The notes under the pieces: generated by a model
Told to the model about the DNA's origin: nothing
What the model saw: only the letters and a program-made list of their open reading frames with translations
The model's database searches: none
Assembly (NCBI RefSeq): GCF_014230085.1
Contig: NZ_JACHVB010000035.1
Span: 434,001-498,000, forward strand
DNA: 64,000 nucleotides
Direction of reading: 5' to 3'
Source: Ruficoccus amylovorans
GTDB taxonomy: Bacteria; Verrucomicrobiota; Verrucomicrobiia; Opitutales; Cerasicoccaceae
Shown here: piece after piece, positions 9,414 to 17,850 of the stretch
Layout: every line of letters starts with the position of its first letter
How positions within the stretch are numbered: the first letter of the stretch is position 1
Made by a program: the position numbers and the translations under genes

Positions 9414-9712
9414 TCACCGTCATCGCATCGTTTTGCTTGCTGGTAGGGGGCTTTTTCTCCCTCGTGGCCGCGCTGGGCCTGTACCGCTTTCCGGATTTTT
9501 ACTCGCGCATTCACGCCGCCACCAAGGCGAGCACCTTCGGGTTGGGGTTCTCGGCGCTGGCGGTGGCGTTGGCGCTGGGGACATTCTCGGCCTGGCTGAA
9601 AATGCTCGCCGCCGTGTTGTTTATTTTCGTTACACTGCCCATCGCCGCGCACCTGCTTTCGCGCTCTGTCCTGACCCGTGAAAAGCCCCGTGACGGCTTG
9701 GACGAGGGCTGA
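9410..9712 (+). CDS. mrpG: Mrp Na+/H+ antiporter subunit G
   Basis: 100 aa with three hydrophobic helices. 'GLYRFPDFYSRIHAATKAST' is the characteristic MrpG/PhaG signature. The start at 9410 overlaps the mrpF stop. It is the last gene of the operon. The downstream gap to the convergent PEP-CTERM gene contains a short CTCCCC/GGGGAG inverted repeat at 9773-9786, but no T-run that would make it a clear terminator. Confidence 0.95.
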   Translation: MITVIASFCLLVGGFFSLVAALGLYRFPDFYSRIHAATKASTFGLGFSALAVALALGTFSAWLKMLAAVLFIFVTLPIAAHLLSRSVLTREKPRDGLDEG

Positions 9713-9791
9713 AGAGGTCAGGATACTTACCGCCCGATCTTGACCGCGGAAGCTGGGCGTTTTATCCGAGTTCTCCCCTGGGGGAGTCTCG

Positions 9792-10634
9792 CTACGCGCG
9801 CCCGGCATACTGCCTGCGTCGCAGGAAGGCGAGCAAGCCGACAAGGGCGGCCAGGGAGAGGGCGTAGGCCGAGGGCTCGGGCACCGGGACAACGGAGAGC
9901 TGGACCTCATAAAGGGAGGTGTGAGTCTGGGGGAGGTTGAACGTGAAAGCGAACTCCTCGTAGCTGCCCGCATAGCCGAGGGCGATCAAGTCCCACTCGT
10001 AGGTGACGAGCGAGAGCGTACCGTAGTAGCCGTTGTACTGGCTGTCGGGGTTGGAATAAATGCCGCCCGTGCCGTCCACCCCATCGAAGCCGCGCTCGTA
10101 GCTGAATCCGGCCTGGGCGGCGGTGTAGCTGACTCCGCCGATGGTGAAAGTCGGGTCGAGTTGGAGGTCACGGTCGTTGGAGGCGTTGGGGGTGAGCTGG
10201 AGGATGACCTTGCCGAAGACCGCGCCGGTGTAGTTGTCGGTGCTGCCGGTAAAGACCGTGTTGGTCGCGTTCATCGTGTACACCGAAGTTGGGGAGGTGG
10301 CGTTGACCAGGCTGTTGCTGGAGTTGAGCGCAAAGCTGCCGCCGAGCGAGTAGTTCGCGTTGATGTTGATCATCTTTTTCTCCTCGGCCGTGGTGGTCGC
10401 GGCGGAGTTGACCCAGTTGCCGCTCCACTCCAGTTGGGTGGCCTCGGGGTCTTCGCTGGTGGGAGCAGAGACGATGCTGGCGTTGCTGCCGCTCCACAGG
10501 GCGATCACCGTGCTGCCGGCTGGGTTCGGGAGCTGGATGTTGCCATCGACAATGATAGGCCCGGCAAAGGCTCCGGCTGTGAAGACGAGGCTGCCCGCCA
10601 GACGGGCAAGCAGAGAGAGGAAAGGCTTGGTCAT
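9792..10634 (-). CDS. PEP-CTERM sorting domain protein, Ser/Thr/Asn-rich
   Basis: 280 aa from ATG at 10634; the frame stays open upstream, but residue 1 here begins a standard signal peptide ending near AGAFAG. The body is rich in Ser, Thr, Asn and Gly with beta-type composition and no recognised enzyme motif. The C-terminus has the PEP-CTERM tripartite signal: 'PVPEPSAYAL', a hydrophobic helix and an Arg-rich end (LRRRQ). Such proteins are exported, processed by an exosortase and placed at the outer surface, often with exopolysaccharide. No exosortase gene is in the window. It is divergent from the pilin-like gene at 11078, and a Fur-box-like sequence lies about 100 bp upstream of its start. 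Confidence 0.88.
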   Translation of the reverse strand: MTKPFLSLLARLAGSLVFTAGAFAGPIIVDGNIQLPNPAGSTVIALWSGSNASIVSAPTSEDPEATQLEWSGNWVNSAATTTAEEKKMININANYSLGGSFALNSSNSLVNATSPTSVYTMNATNTVFTGSTDNYTGAVFGKVILQLTPNASNDRDLQLDPTFTIGGVSYTAAQAGFSYERGFDGVDGTGGIYSNPDSQYNGYYGTLSLVTYEWDLIALGYAGSYEEFAFTFNLPQTHTSLYEVQLSVVPVPEPSAYALSLAALVGLLAFLRRRQYAGRA

Positions 10635-10730
10635 GGTATGGGTTAAGGAAGGATTGGGTGGATAAACCCGCAGTGGGGGAGATGGATACGGATGGTAATA
10701 GGCCGGGTTTCCAAAGGTTGTCAATTGAAA

Positions 10731-10745
10731 TGAAAGTGAGTCTCA
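10731..10745. promoter_or_regulatory. Fur-box-like operator candidate, upstream of the PEP-CTERM gene
   Basis: TGAAAGTGAGTCTCA matches the Fur 7-1-7 consensus TGATAATNATTATCA at 11 of 14 scored positions, and it keeps the outer TGA/TCA ends. It lies about 100 bp upstream of the ATG of the leftward PEP-CTERM gene. A second such site lies near the start of the divergent gene. Binding is inferred from sequence resemblance only. Confidence 0.45.
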
Positions 10746-10959
10746 TTTTTGAGTCTGTGTTCTTGGTGAGGTTGTTGAGGCATATGTTGGAGCTATAAAG
10801 TGCCTTGTGTTTGAGAGTACGTTTTTTAATTTATAGTTCTGTTTGTTAGTGTTTTATGGATTTATTCTTTGTGTGGTATTGTTGATCCCCTCGGAGAGAA
10901 CGGTTCTTTATTGCTTGACCTGTCTCAATAGCTCGCTTTTCTGAAGACGAATAAAATAT

Positions 10960-10972
10960 GAGACTGAGTCTC
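10960..10972. promoter_or_regulatory. Fur-box-like perfect palindrome upstream of the pilin-like gene
   Basis: GAGACTGAGTCTC is a perfect 6-1-6 palindrome. Extended by the preceding T, it matches the Fur 7-1-7 pattern at 10 of 14 positions. It shares the TGAGTCTC core with the site at 10731-10745. Its position, about 105 bp before the preferred ATG at 11078, fits an operator overlapping a promoter or early leader. Confidence 0.45.
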
Positions 10973-11077
10973 GTTATCCTAAGTGTGCGCTTTTACGTTG
11001 TAATCTGGGTAGCGGGGCTGTGTGCAGGGAATTCATCCGTCCACACCGGGCGGAAGGGGATTGCCGGAGATCCGAAA

Positions 11078-14000
11078 ATGAAGAATCACTTTACCGCAAC
11101 AGGCAGACGTTCCCGTAAGGGATATGGCCGGGGCTACCAAGGCAAGGGGGGCTTTGCCTTGGTGGTGTCCATTGTCCTGATGGGCTTTATCTTTTTGCTG
11201 TTGGTCAGTCTCGGAACTATGACCAACGTGAGCCTGCAATCGACCGGCGCCGACCGGCTGCAAGCTGTGGCCCGGGCCAATGCGCGCATGGGTCTGCTGG
11301 TCGCGCTGGGGGAGCTTCAGGCCTCTGCGGGGCCGGACCGGCGGGTGACGGCTACGTCCGACATGGCCGGACTCGGAGAGGACCGTGAGCACTGGACGGG
11401 CGTCTGGAACAGCGAGAGTGGCGACCTCGTGCAATGGCTGGTCAGCAACGAGGGCGATTTCTCCGGCGCCGGGGCGGGAGCGGGCGAGGGAGTTGTTTTT
11501 TTCTCCAATTTGGAGGCGGCGCAGCAGGTACGGGTGCCCCGGGTCGAGATGCCGGACGGCGACGGGGGCTACGCCTGGTGGATCAGTGATGAAGGCGTGA
11601 AGGCCCGGGTCAACGTGCTCGATCCGTACCGCGAGTTGGCGGACGTGGCCGATTCGACGGACGCGGAAGACGCCGCCGCGCAGGATGCCGCCGCTCTGCG
11701 TGAGCGCTACCGCCTGCTGGTCGCGCAGGAGACGGGGGCGGCGCTGCTGCTGGGCGCGGATCACACGGGCCAGTCGGTAAATCCCGCCGTGGCCGACGAG
11801 CGGGAATTTCTGGAGCGGGTGTTGTCGCTGGGACAGCTTGAGTTGTCGCCGTCGGGTTCGGATTTGTTCAAGGCGGACAAACTCGTGCACGACGTGACCC
11901 TGTACAGCCTGGGCGTGCTGGCGGATGCCAGCGCGGGCGGACTCAAGCGCGACCTGACGGCGGCCTTCGAGACGGGCCAGTCGGCTCCGCCGGGCTTCCC
12001 GGCTGCCTGGTGGAACCGCCTGCGGGACTACTACGGCTCCGCCGGAAACGCCTCGCTGACGGCGCGGGTGGACACGGACGGGCAGGCGCAGAGCTACTTC
12101 CCGGTGCTGGTGAAGGCCAACTTCGCGACGACACTTTTTTACGGCCCCGCCGAGACTGTTGCCGAGATTCCACACTGGGCGGACGGGCGCAAGGTGTACG
12201 TCGGGCTGTGTCTTTCCTTCTCGCTGCACAACCCGTACAACGCCGAGCTGACGCTGCCCGAGGGCTTCGTGGCTGAGGTGATCCTGCCCGCCGAGGCCAA
12301 CCCCGCCGACGACACCAGCAACGCCGTCAACCACTTCCGCGTGGCCTCCGCGAAGGCGCGTAACGGCGCCGACCGCACGGAAGAGGAGCTTGGGACGGCT
12401 TTGGATAACGGCGGGCTCTCGCGCTTCTACTTTCGGGTGGAAATGGATGAGGCCGTGACTTTTGCCGCTGGGCAGACGCGACTCTTTTCCGTGGACCTGA
12501 ACGGGGCGGACAAGGACATCACCGGCTACACCAACGACGCCATTGTGGCAAAGCTCAAGCCGACTGTGGGCGATCCGGACTTTCTTTACACGCAGGCCGT
12601 TTTGCAGGAGCCAGACGCGGCGGACACGTACGACGGGCTCTATGCCAGCAAGCTCGGACTGGGCACCGATGACCAGTTTTCTCAGGTCGTTTTCGAGCTC
12701 GATCGCAACGCCAATCTCTATGTGCAACTGCGGGTCGGGCTGCCCGGCGAAGACGGTGGTGAACCGACATGGTTCAGCGGCTTTCGCTCACCACTTGACC
12801 TCGACGGCTATGCCAGTGACGACTGCCGCCTGGAGTTTATTGGCACGACATTTCGCCCGCCAGGCAGCTCCTTATCGGATGGTTTCGGCCTGAGCTTCGA
12901 GATGCCGATGTCGCGCCGCCAGTCGGAGCGGGGAGGCTTTGCCGTGCGCCCGCTGGTGGACTTTAACATGCGCGCCGTGCCCGAGTCGTGGAACGACCCG
13001 GCGACGGACTACATCGAGCCGGACGGTTTTTACCGTCGGGTGTCCACCATCAACCAGGCCGCCTACACGAAGGTGCTGACGCCGCTGAAGTGGAGCTTTC
13101 ATGATATCTACGCACAGCGCACCAAGCAGCGGGCGACCTGGGCTCACAGCGTCTTCTGGATCCCGGCGGCGAAGGACGACCTGAGCGAAGAGTTCGGCTG
13201 GGCCGGGCCGAGTCCCTTTGGCGCGGACACCAATGGAACGGGCGGCAGCACCTCCACCATGCGCGATGTGGATGTCGGGACGGTCTATTTCGACGTGCCC
13301 GCGCAGAAGCCCTATTCGCTCGGCGCGCTCCGGCACGCGGGTGTATCCGATTCTCGATACACGCCTGCGTATTCGGTCGGCTCATCCTGGGCTCCGGCCT
13401 TTCCGGCCAGCGTTGATCTCGGTGACGAAGACGACTTGTTCCGGCTCAACAACCTGCTGTGGGATCGCTACTTCTTCTCCTCATTGACGCCCGAGTTTCA
13501 GGCCACCCTCGGCAGTGAGCAGGATTGGGTGAAACTCCCGGCGCTGCCAAGCAGCCGCCTGACGGTTCGCACGGACAACTCCCTCGAAGCCGCGCAACGT
13601 CGGAGCCTGCTCACGGACGCTGAGTCGGCTGCCTCGCAGCTCATGGTCAAGGGCAGCTTTAACGTCAACTCGACTTCGGAGGCGGCCTGGCGGGCCGTGC
13701 TGGCCTCGATGCGGGACGCGCTCAGTGATTATCGCGACGACGACACACTGGCGGGCACGCCTTTCCCGCGCTTCAGCCGCACGCTTTTGAACAACGAGGC
13801 GGGGGCGTACCTGACCGGAGGCGGCGTCTTCACGACCGGGAGCAACGACATCCACAAGGGTGACGAACGGGAGTATATTTACCAGGGCATCCGTGTGCTC
13901 ACGGATGTGGAAATCGAAAACCTGGCTGGCAACATCGTGCGCGAGATCCGCCGCAACGGGGCGTTTTTCGGCGGGCCGTTCCTGTCGATGGGCGGCTTTG

Positions 14001-14587
14001 TCAACCGCTCGCTGGACGAGGTGGACGGCGAACCGGCAACCCGGCTCAAGGGCGTGCTTCAACTCGCCATCGACGACGGCCCCTGGGCCGGTGAAGACGA
14101 GGACGCGGTGCTCGCCCGCTGGAGCGGCTCCGACGAAGCCCTCCCCGCGATCAATGTCGATGTGCTCAAGAACGACATCGTCGATAACTCTGTCATCGGG
14201 ATGGACTCGATGGGCCTGGTCGGCACCGCCCCGGCCAACAGCTACCCGGAGGATTTTCTCGCGCTGGAGCCGCGTTCGGCGGATGCGCCTGCGTATCTGA
14301 CGCAGTCGGACATTCTCGCCGTGCTCGGGCCGGTCCTGAGTGTGCGCAGCGATACCTTTGTCATTCGCGCCTATGGAGATGCCGTCGAGTCGCTCTCGGC
14401 GGGCGGCGAGCCGACCGTCACCGCCTGGTGTGAGGCCGTCGTGCAGCGTCTGCCCGATCCGGTCGAGCGCCGCGGAGACGACCCGTTGAGCGCCGATTAC
14501 TACGAACCCAGCGACTCCACGGCGGACACGCTGGGGCGGCGCTTTGTCGTACTCTCCTTCCGCTGGCTGAGCGGAAACGAAATCTGA
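11078..14587 (+). CDS. Very large PilX-like pilin-type surface protein (Verru_Chthon cassette protein A-like)
   Basis: 1169 aa from ATG at 11078, chosen because GGAGA lies 7 bp upstream; an in-frame ATG at 10958 has no such site and falls in a palindrome. Residues 1-20 are basic, then 'GKGGFALVVSIVLMG' starts a 20-residue hydrophobic helix followed by 'QAVARANARMGLLVALGELQ'. This is the layout of PilX-type minor pilins with a possible prepilin peptidase site between Gly and Phe, though the usual Glu at +5 is missing. The 1100-residue remainder is polar and rich in Asp, Gly and Ala, with no enzyme motif that I recognise. Similar giant pilin-like proteins are widespread in Verrucomicrobiota and poorly understood. 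It is flanked by two PEP-CTERM genes. Confidence 0.72.
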   Translation: MKNHFTATGRRSRKGYGRGYQGKGGFALVVSIVLMGFIFLLLVSLGTMTNVSLQSTGADRLQAVARANARMGLLVALGELQASAGPDRRVTATSDMAGLGEDREHWTGVWNSESGDLVQWLVSNEGDFSGAGAGAGEGVVFFSNLEAAQQVRVPRVEMPDGDGGYAWWISDEGVKARVNVLDPYRELADVADSTDAEDAAAQDAAALRERYRLLVAQETGAALLLGADHTGQSVNPAVADEREFLERVLSLGQLELSPSGSDLFKADKLVHDVTLYSLGVLADASAGGLKRDLTAAFETGQSAPPGFPAAWWNRLRDYYGSAGNASLTARVDTDGQAQSYFPVLVKANFATTLFYGPAETVAEIPHWADGRKVYVGLCLSFSLHNPYNAELTLPEGFVAEVILPAEANPADDTSNAVNHFRVASAKARNGADRTEEELGTALDNGGLSRFYFRVEMDEAVTFAAGQTRLFSVDLNGADKDITGYTNDAIVAKLKPTVGDPDFLYTQAVLQEPDAADTYDGLYASKLGLGTDDQFSQVVFELDRNANLYVQLRVGLPGEDGGEPTWFSGFRSPLDLDGYASDDCRLEFIGTTFRPPGSSLSDGFGLSFEMPMSRRQSERGGFAVRPLVDFNMRAVPESWNDPATDYIEPDGFYRRVSTINQAAYTKVLTPLKWSFHDIYAQRTKQRATWAHSVFWIPAAKDDLSEEFGWAGPSPFGADTNGTGGSTSTMRDVDVGTVYFDVPAQKPYSLGALRHAGVSDSRYTPAYSVGSSWAPAFPASVDLGDEDDLFRLNNLLWDRYFFSSLTPEFQATLGSEQDWVKLPALPSSRLTVRTDNSLEAAQRRSLLTDAESAASQLMVKGSFNVNSTSEAAWRAVLASMRDALSDYRDDDTLAGTPFPRFSRTLLNNEAGAYLTGGGVFTTGSNDIHKGDEREYIYQGIRVLTDVEIENLAGNIVREIRRNGAFFGGPFLSMGGFVNRSLDEVDGEPATRLKGVLQLAIDDGPWAGEDEDAVLARWSGSDEALPAINVDVLKNDIVDNSVIGMDSMGLVGTAPANSYPEDFLALEPRSADAPAYLTQSDILAVLGPVLSVRSDTFVIRAYGDAVESLSAGGEPTVTAWCEAVVQRLPDPVERRGDDPLSADYYEPSDSTADTLGRRFVVLSFRWLSGNEI

Positions 14588-14720
14588 TCCCCGCCGCCCC
14601 TTCGCGACCGCCCACTGTCTTTCACATGAAAACTCTCTCTACTGTTGAATCCGTCCCCTGAGCCGCCTGACGCGGTGGCGCGGATTCCGCAGCCCAAGAA
14701 CACTAAAAAAATCCAAGATA

Positions 14721-15560
14721 ATGAAATCCTGCAAATGGTTTACGCTGCTGGCTTCCTTCGCCTGTGGCGCCGCTACGATGAGCTACGGCGCGATCAACAC
14801 CGCGACCGGTTTTGAAACTCCGGACACCGGCGTGTCCAACAACGCGCAGCTCTCCGGACTGACCGCCTCCTATGGCTCCTTTGACGGGGCCGATGTCGGC
14901 CTCTCGGCCTGGGAAAAATTCAGCTCACCGACCTTCTCCGGGTTGGCCGCGCAGTACACCGCGGGCGGCATGGGTCTGAACGCAACGCTCTCGCAGAGCA
15001 ACAGCGGTGCCGGCCTTTCGGACGAGCTTTCCGGCACGAGCAACACCGGCCTTATTGATGTCGGTGGGACGAACTACTATGGTCGTTTGGTGACCGGTGG
15101 GTACGACTTCACCATCGACGGGGTGGCGGACTACGGGATCTCGAGCATCACGCTTCAGATCAAGCACACGCCGTTCTTCGACGCGGAGTTCAACCCAATG
15201 ATCGCCTTTGACGCGGAGCTTTCCTATGGCGGCATCACGCTGTCGCCGGACAGCATTACTGAGGGCGCGAACCTCGGTAACTTCTCCGATGCTATCGGCA
15301 TGAGCATGAACAACGGCTACTACGAATATACCTGGTCGAACCTGAATATCGGGGCGCTGGAGGCGTTCCTCATCGACTTCTCCAGCCTGGAGGACCAGCT
15401 CGGGTTCGGCTTCTCGGTGGACACCATCGCCTTGCAGGTGACCAGCAACGCCGTGCCGGAGCCGTCCACCTGGGCGCTCATGATCAGTGGGGCCGTGTTC
15501 GCGTTCGTCGCCCTGCGCCGCCGCGCTGCGCAGTCCAAGGCCGCCGCTCTCGCTGCCTGA
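14721..15560 (+). CDS. PEP-CTERM sorting domain protein
   Basis: 279 aa with a signal peptide (residues 1-23, ending SYGA) and a C-terminal sorting signal made of 'AVPEPSTWALM', a hydrophobic segment and 'LRRRAAQ'. The central region is rich in Ser, Gly and Thr and predicted beta-rich, with no catalytic motif. The start at 14721 follows a short A-rich leader, 133 bp after the pilin-like gene, so cotranscription is possible. Like other PEP-CTERM proteins it should be processed by an exosortase and exposed at the envelope or in the matrix; its specific role is unknown. Confidence 0.88.
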   Translation: MKSCKWFTLLASFACGAATMSYGAINTATGFETPDTGVSNNAQLSGLTASYGSFDGADVGLSAWEKFSSPTFSGLAAQYTAGGMGLNATLSQSNSGAGLSDELSGTSNTGLIDVGGTNYYGRLVTGGYDFTIDGVADYGISSITLQIKHTPFFDAEFNPMIAFDAELSYGGITLSPDSITEGANLGNFSDAIGMSMNNGYYEYTWSNLNIGALEAFLIDFSSLEDQLGFGFSVDTIALQVTSNAVPEPSTWALMISGAVFAFVALRRRAAQSKAAALAA

Positions 15561-15681
15561 TAGAGCTTTTATGGTTCACGCGCCCTGTCGCCGTGGGGAT
15601 TGTTGCCAGCGGCGGATTCTCCGAAGAAGCGGTTGCAACGCCGCCCGGTGACAGGGCATTCTATTTGTATTGAGACTCGAA

Positions 15682-15728
15682 GCGGTTCCGTGACGGTGAA
15701 GCCCGTCCGGAACCGCACTTATTTTTTT
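15682..15728 (+). terminator. Rho-independent terminator after the PEP-CTERM gene
   Basis: A nine-pair stem (GCGGTTCCG with CGGAACCGC) continues into a second five-pair stem after one bulged base, and is followed by ACTTATTTTTTT. A second, looser hairpin (GCCCTGTC/GACAGGGC) lies just upstream at about 15580-15657. Confidence 0.75.
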
Positions 15729-15781
15729 CACTAAAAAACTCCGTGCCTTTGTGCCTCCGTGTGAGCTTTTTCTTTATTCCT

Positions 15782-16918
15782 ATGAAGCCATCTTTCTTAT
15801 CGTCGATGACTACAATTGATAACTGTAACGTCCGGCTGCCGCTTCTGGTGGTGGCTGCTGCCCTGCTTTTGCCGTGTGCGGGCATGGCCATGCCCGGCAT
15901 GAAGCCCGACGCGAAACCCGACGCCTCCGCGCAAGGCGGCACTACGCAAGTCACGTGTCCGGTCACGGGGCAGACGTTTGCCGTCGGTGAGGACGGCCAG
16001 ATGGTGCCGGTGGAGTCGGCAGGGCAGGGGAGCGGCGAGCCGGAGTCTTCCGCCGCCGCGCCGGAACGGGTCACGCTCTGGCTCGACATGTACCGGGCCG
16101 AGCCGCTGCCCTTCGCCAATGTGCTCGAAGACCTCGGGGCGGTGGACGTCGTCTATGTGGGCGAGACGCATACGCTCAAGCGTCACCACCAGTGGCAGGC
16201 CGAGATTTTGGAAAGCCTGATCGAGGCCCGCGACGGCAAGCTCGTGCTCGGGCTGGAGCAGATCGAGCAATTTTACCAGCCGCAGGTGGACCGCTTCAAC
16301 GCGGGCGAGATCGACTTCGACGAACTGGCGAAGGAGATCGACTGGCGTCGGCGCTGGAGCAACTACGAGGACTACCGGCCTCTGCTGGAGCTTGCCCAAG
16401 CCAAAGGCGTCACCGTGCTCGCGCTCAATGGCAGGGCCGAGACCATCCGTAAGATCGGTCGCAAGGGCCTCGATTCGCTCGACCGCGGCGAACGCAAGGA
16501 ATTGCCCCGGCAGATGAACTTCGACGACCCCGACTACCGCCGCTTACTGGACCAGTTGATGATGGTCCACGCCAGCGTGGACGAGAGTGTGCTCGACCGG
16601 ATCTTTCAGGCGCAGGTCGCCCGAGACGAAAACATGGCGCAGGCGCTGGCCGATTTTCTGGAAAAGAACCCCGGCTACGCGGTCATGGTGGTCGCAGGTT
16701 CCGGGCACCTGGCCTACGGGCTGGGGACGGTGGACCGCGTGCGCGCCCGCCTTCCTGAGTTGGACGACCGCATCGTGCTGATGACCGTGAGCGGAGAACT
16801 CGTGCTCTCCGAGCAAGAGGAGAAAATGGCCCGTCCCGTCACCATTACGCATGGGGACTTGCGTTACCTCCGCCGCCCTAAGGCCGACTACCTACAACTG
16901 ACCGAGCCGGAGGAGTAG
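15782..16918 (+). CDS. ChaN-like haem/iron-binding uptake protein
   Basis: 378 aa from ATG at 15782 (a second ATG at 15806 would also give a signal peptide). A hydrophobic segment ends near CAGMAM and is followed by a Met/Pro/Asp-rich linker with 'VTCPVTGQTF', which resembles a metal-site or YHS-like fragment. From about residue 105 the ChaN (DUF399) domain begins: 'VYVGETHTLKRHHQWQ', 'LVLGLEQIEQFYQP', 'EIDWRRRWSNYEDY' and, near the end, 'VVAGSGHLAYGLG'. ChaN of Campylobacter is a haem-binding lipoprotein, and the family belongs to the TIKI/TraB fold. It is a single gene with terminators on both sides. The iron link is consistent with the Fur-like sites 5 kb upstream, but that connection is inference. 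Confidence 0.82.
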   Translation: MKPSFLSSMTTIDNCNVRLPLLVVAAALLLPCAGMAMPGMKPDAKPDASAQGGTTQVTCPVTGQTFAVGEDGQMVPVESAGQGSGEPESSAAAPERVTLWLDMYRAEPLPFANVLEDLGAVDVVYVGETHTLKRHHQWQAEILESLIEARDGKLVLGLEQIEQFYQPQVDRFNAGEIDFDELAKEIDWRRRWSNYEDYRPLLELAQAKGVTVLALNGRAETIRKIGRKGLDSLDRGERKELPRQMNFDDPDYRRLLDQLMMVHASVDESVLDRIFQAQVARDENMAQALADFLEKNPGYAVMVVAGSGHLAYGLGTVDRVRARLPELDDRIVLMTVSGELVLSEQEEKMARPVTITHGDLRYLRRPKADYLQLTEPEE

Positions 16919-16984
16919 GCGCGTACGGTCCTGTGCGTGTGCCTGCCGGAACGCCTGTTTTTATCGCTTCACTACTACTGATAG

Positions 16985-17016
16985 AAGGCCCGCCGTCGTT
17001 GGCGGGCTTTCTTTTT
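16985..17016 (+). terminator. Rho-independent terminator after chaN-like gene
   Basis: GCCCGCC and GGCGGGC form a seven-pair stem around a six-base loop, extended by A/T pairs and followed by TTTCTTTTT. Confidence 0.85.
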
Positions 17017-17094
17017 GTCGATGTGTCGAGCGGGGCGGGGGAGAGGTTGCTGGATGGAGTTGAGTGAAAAACGGCGCGTTTGTTTGTTTTTCGC

Positions 17095-17122
17095 TTGCAT
17101 GCATTAAATTCGTTTGTATAAA
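17095..17122 (+). promoter_or_regulatory. Candidate sigma-70-type promoter of the PspA-flotillin operon
   Basis: TTGCAT at 17095-17100 and TATAAA at 17117-17122 are separated by 16 bp, in an A+T-rich stretch about 70 bp upstream of the first gene. I see no sigma-54-type TGGCAC/TTGCA pair, which differs from the enterobacterial psp operon. Confidence 0.45.
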
Positions 17123-17190
17123 TCTTATACAGAGCAAGCCTCCCGCCATCCAAACCCCTTGTTCTTACTCTCACCCCGATGTAAAAAGCC

Positions 17191-17706
17191 ATGAACGAAC
17201 CGGTCAAAACCGTGCCCATCAGTGGCCGTATCAGCCAGCAGGATTACGATTTCATGATGCAGCACTCCTTCGGTGGAAAAGTCACCGCGAGCGAAAAGCT
17301 GCGCCATGTCGCCTCCTTCTTTCGCCAGTATCACGAGCATTTCGGCAGCTACGCCGAGGGCATCGAGGAACTGAACCGCCTGTCCGAGCCCGCCCGCAAG
17401 AATATCAAGCACCTCGAATACGAGCAGGGCGTGCACTCCGAACTGGTCGATGCGGCGGCGAACCTTTTCCCGCTCGGGGTGGCCTACCTGGCCAGCCGCC
17501 AGCAACGCCCCGCGAAAAAGGACCAACTGCCCTACCTGTTGGAGACCGAGGAGCGCCTGCTCGCGCTGGTGCTGCGCCTGCTGGAGCAGGTACTTCGGTT
17601 GGGGCTGACCACGCAGGCGCCGGCTTATAACCCTCATCTGCTGGAGGATAAACTGGGCACGATCACCGAATTGGTTGGACTGCTTTCCAAACGCGACCAC
17701 AGTTAA
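17191..17706 (+). CDS. Unknown 171-aa protein, first gene of the PspA-flotillin operon
   Basis: 171 aa, soluble, no signal peptide or membrane segment. The N-terminus 'VPISGRISQQDYDFMMQ' followed by 'TASEKLRHVASFFRQYHEH' resembles a ribbon-helix-helix layout: a short strand, a helix, then 'xTxSEKLR' like the RHH second helix. The rest is helical with heptad-like Leu spacing. It lies 144 bp upstream of the PspA-like gene and in the same direction, downstream of a candidate promoter. It may be a regulator or adaptor for the stress operon. This is inference from position and a weak N-terminal pattern; I do not recognise the family. Confidence 0.7.
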   Translation: MNEPVKTVPISGRISQQDYDFMMQHSFGGKVTASEKLRHVASFFRQYHEHFGSYAEGIEELNRLSEPARKNIKHLEYEQGVHSELVDAAANLFPLGVAYLASRQQRPAKKDQLPYLLETEERLLALVLRLLEQVLRLGLTTQAPAYNPHLLEDKLGTITELVGLLSKRDHS

Positions 17707-17850
17707 TCTCACCCCCGGTTACCATGAGCTTGTTTTTCCGATTTTCTGGCCAGCGACATTCCAGTCGGACGGCCTGCGTATTCGGTAACTTTATTTCCTT
17801 TCCCGCGCGGCGGCTGCCGTGCCGACCTTAACCCCTAACGCCACACTGTC

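Larger units (their letters stand above)
10635..11077. other. Divergent regulatory region between PEP-CTERM and pilin-like genes
   Basis: A+T-rich compared with its surroundings, with no supported gene. It holds two palindromic, Fur-box-like motifs (10731-10745 and 10960-10972) and repeated TGAGTCTC/GAGTCT words. The frame of the rightward gene remains open back to an ATG at 10958, but that start lies inside the second palindrome and has no ribosome-binding site. I therefore treat 10958-11077 as leader. Confidence 0.55.

Noticed and set aside
9773-9786. CTCCCC/GGGGAG inverted repeat as terminator of the Mrp operon
   Set aside because: Short stem, two-base centre and no T-run.
10958-11077. 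Upstream ATG start for the pilin-like gene, adding 40 residues
   Set aside because: It lies inside a palindrome, has no ribosome-binding site, and the added residues do not fit the pilin N-terminus; ATG at 11078 has GGAGA 7 bp upstream.
17040-17190. A sigma-54 promoter for the PspA operon
   Set aside because: No TGGCAC-N5-TTGCA pattern was found in the leader; only a sigma-70-type pair.
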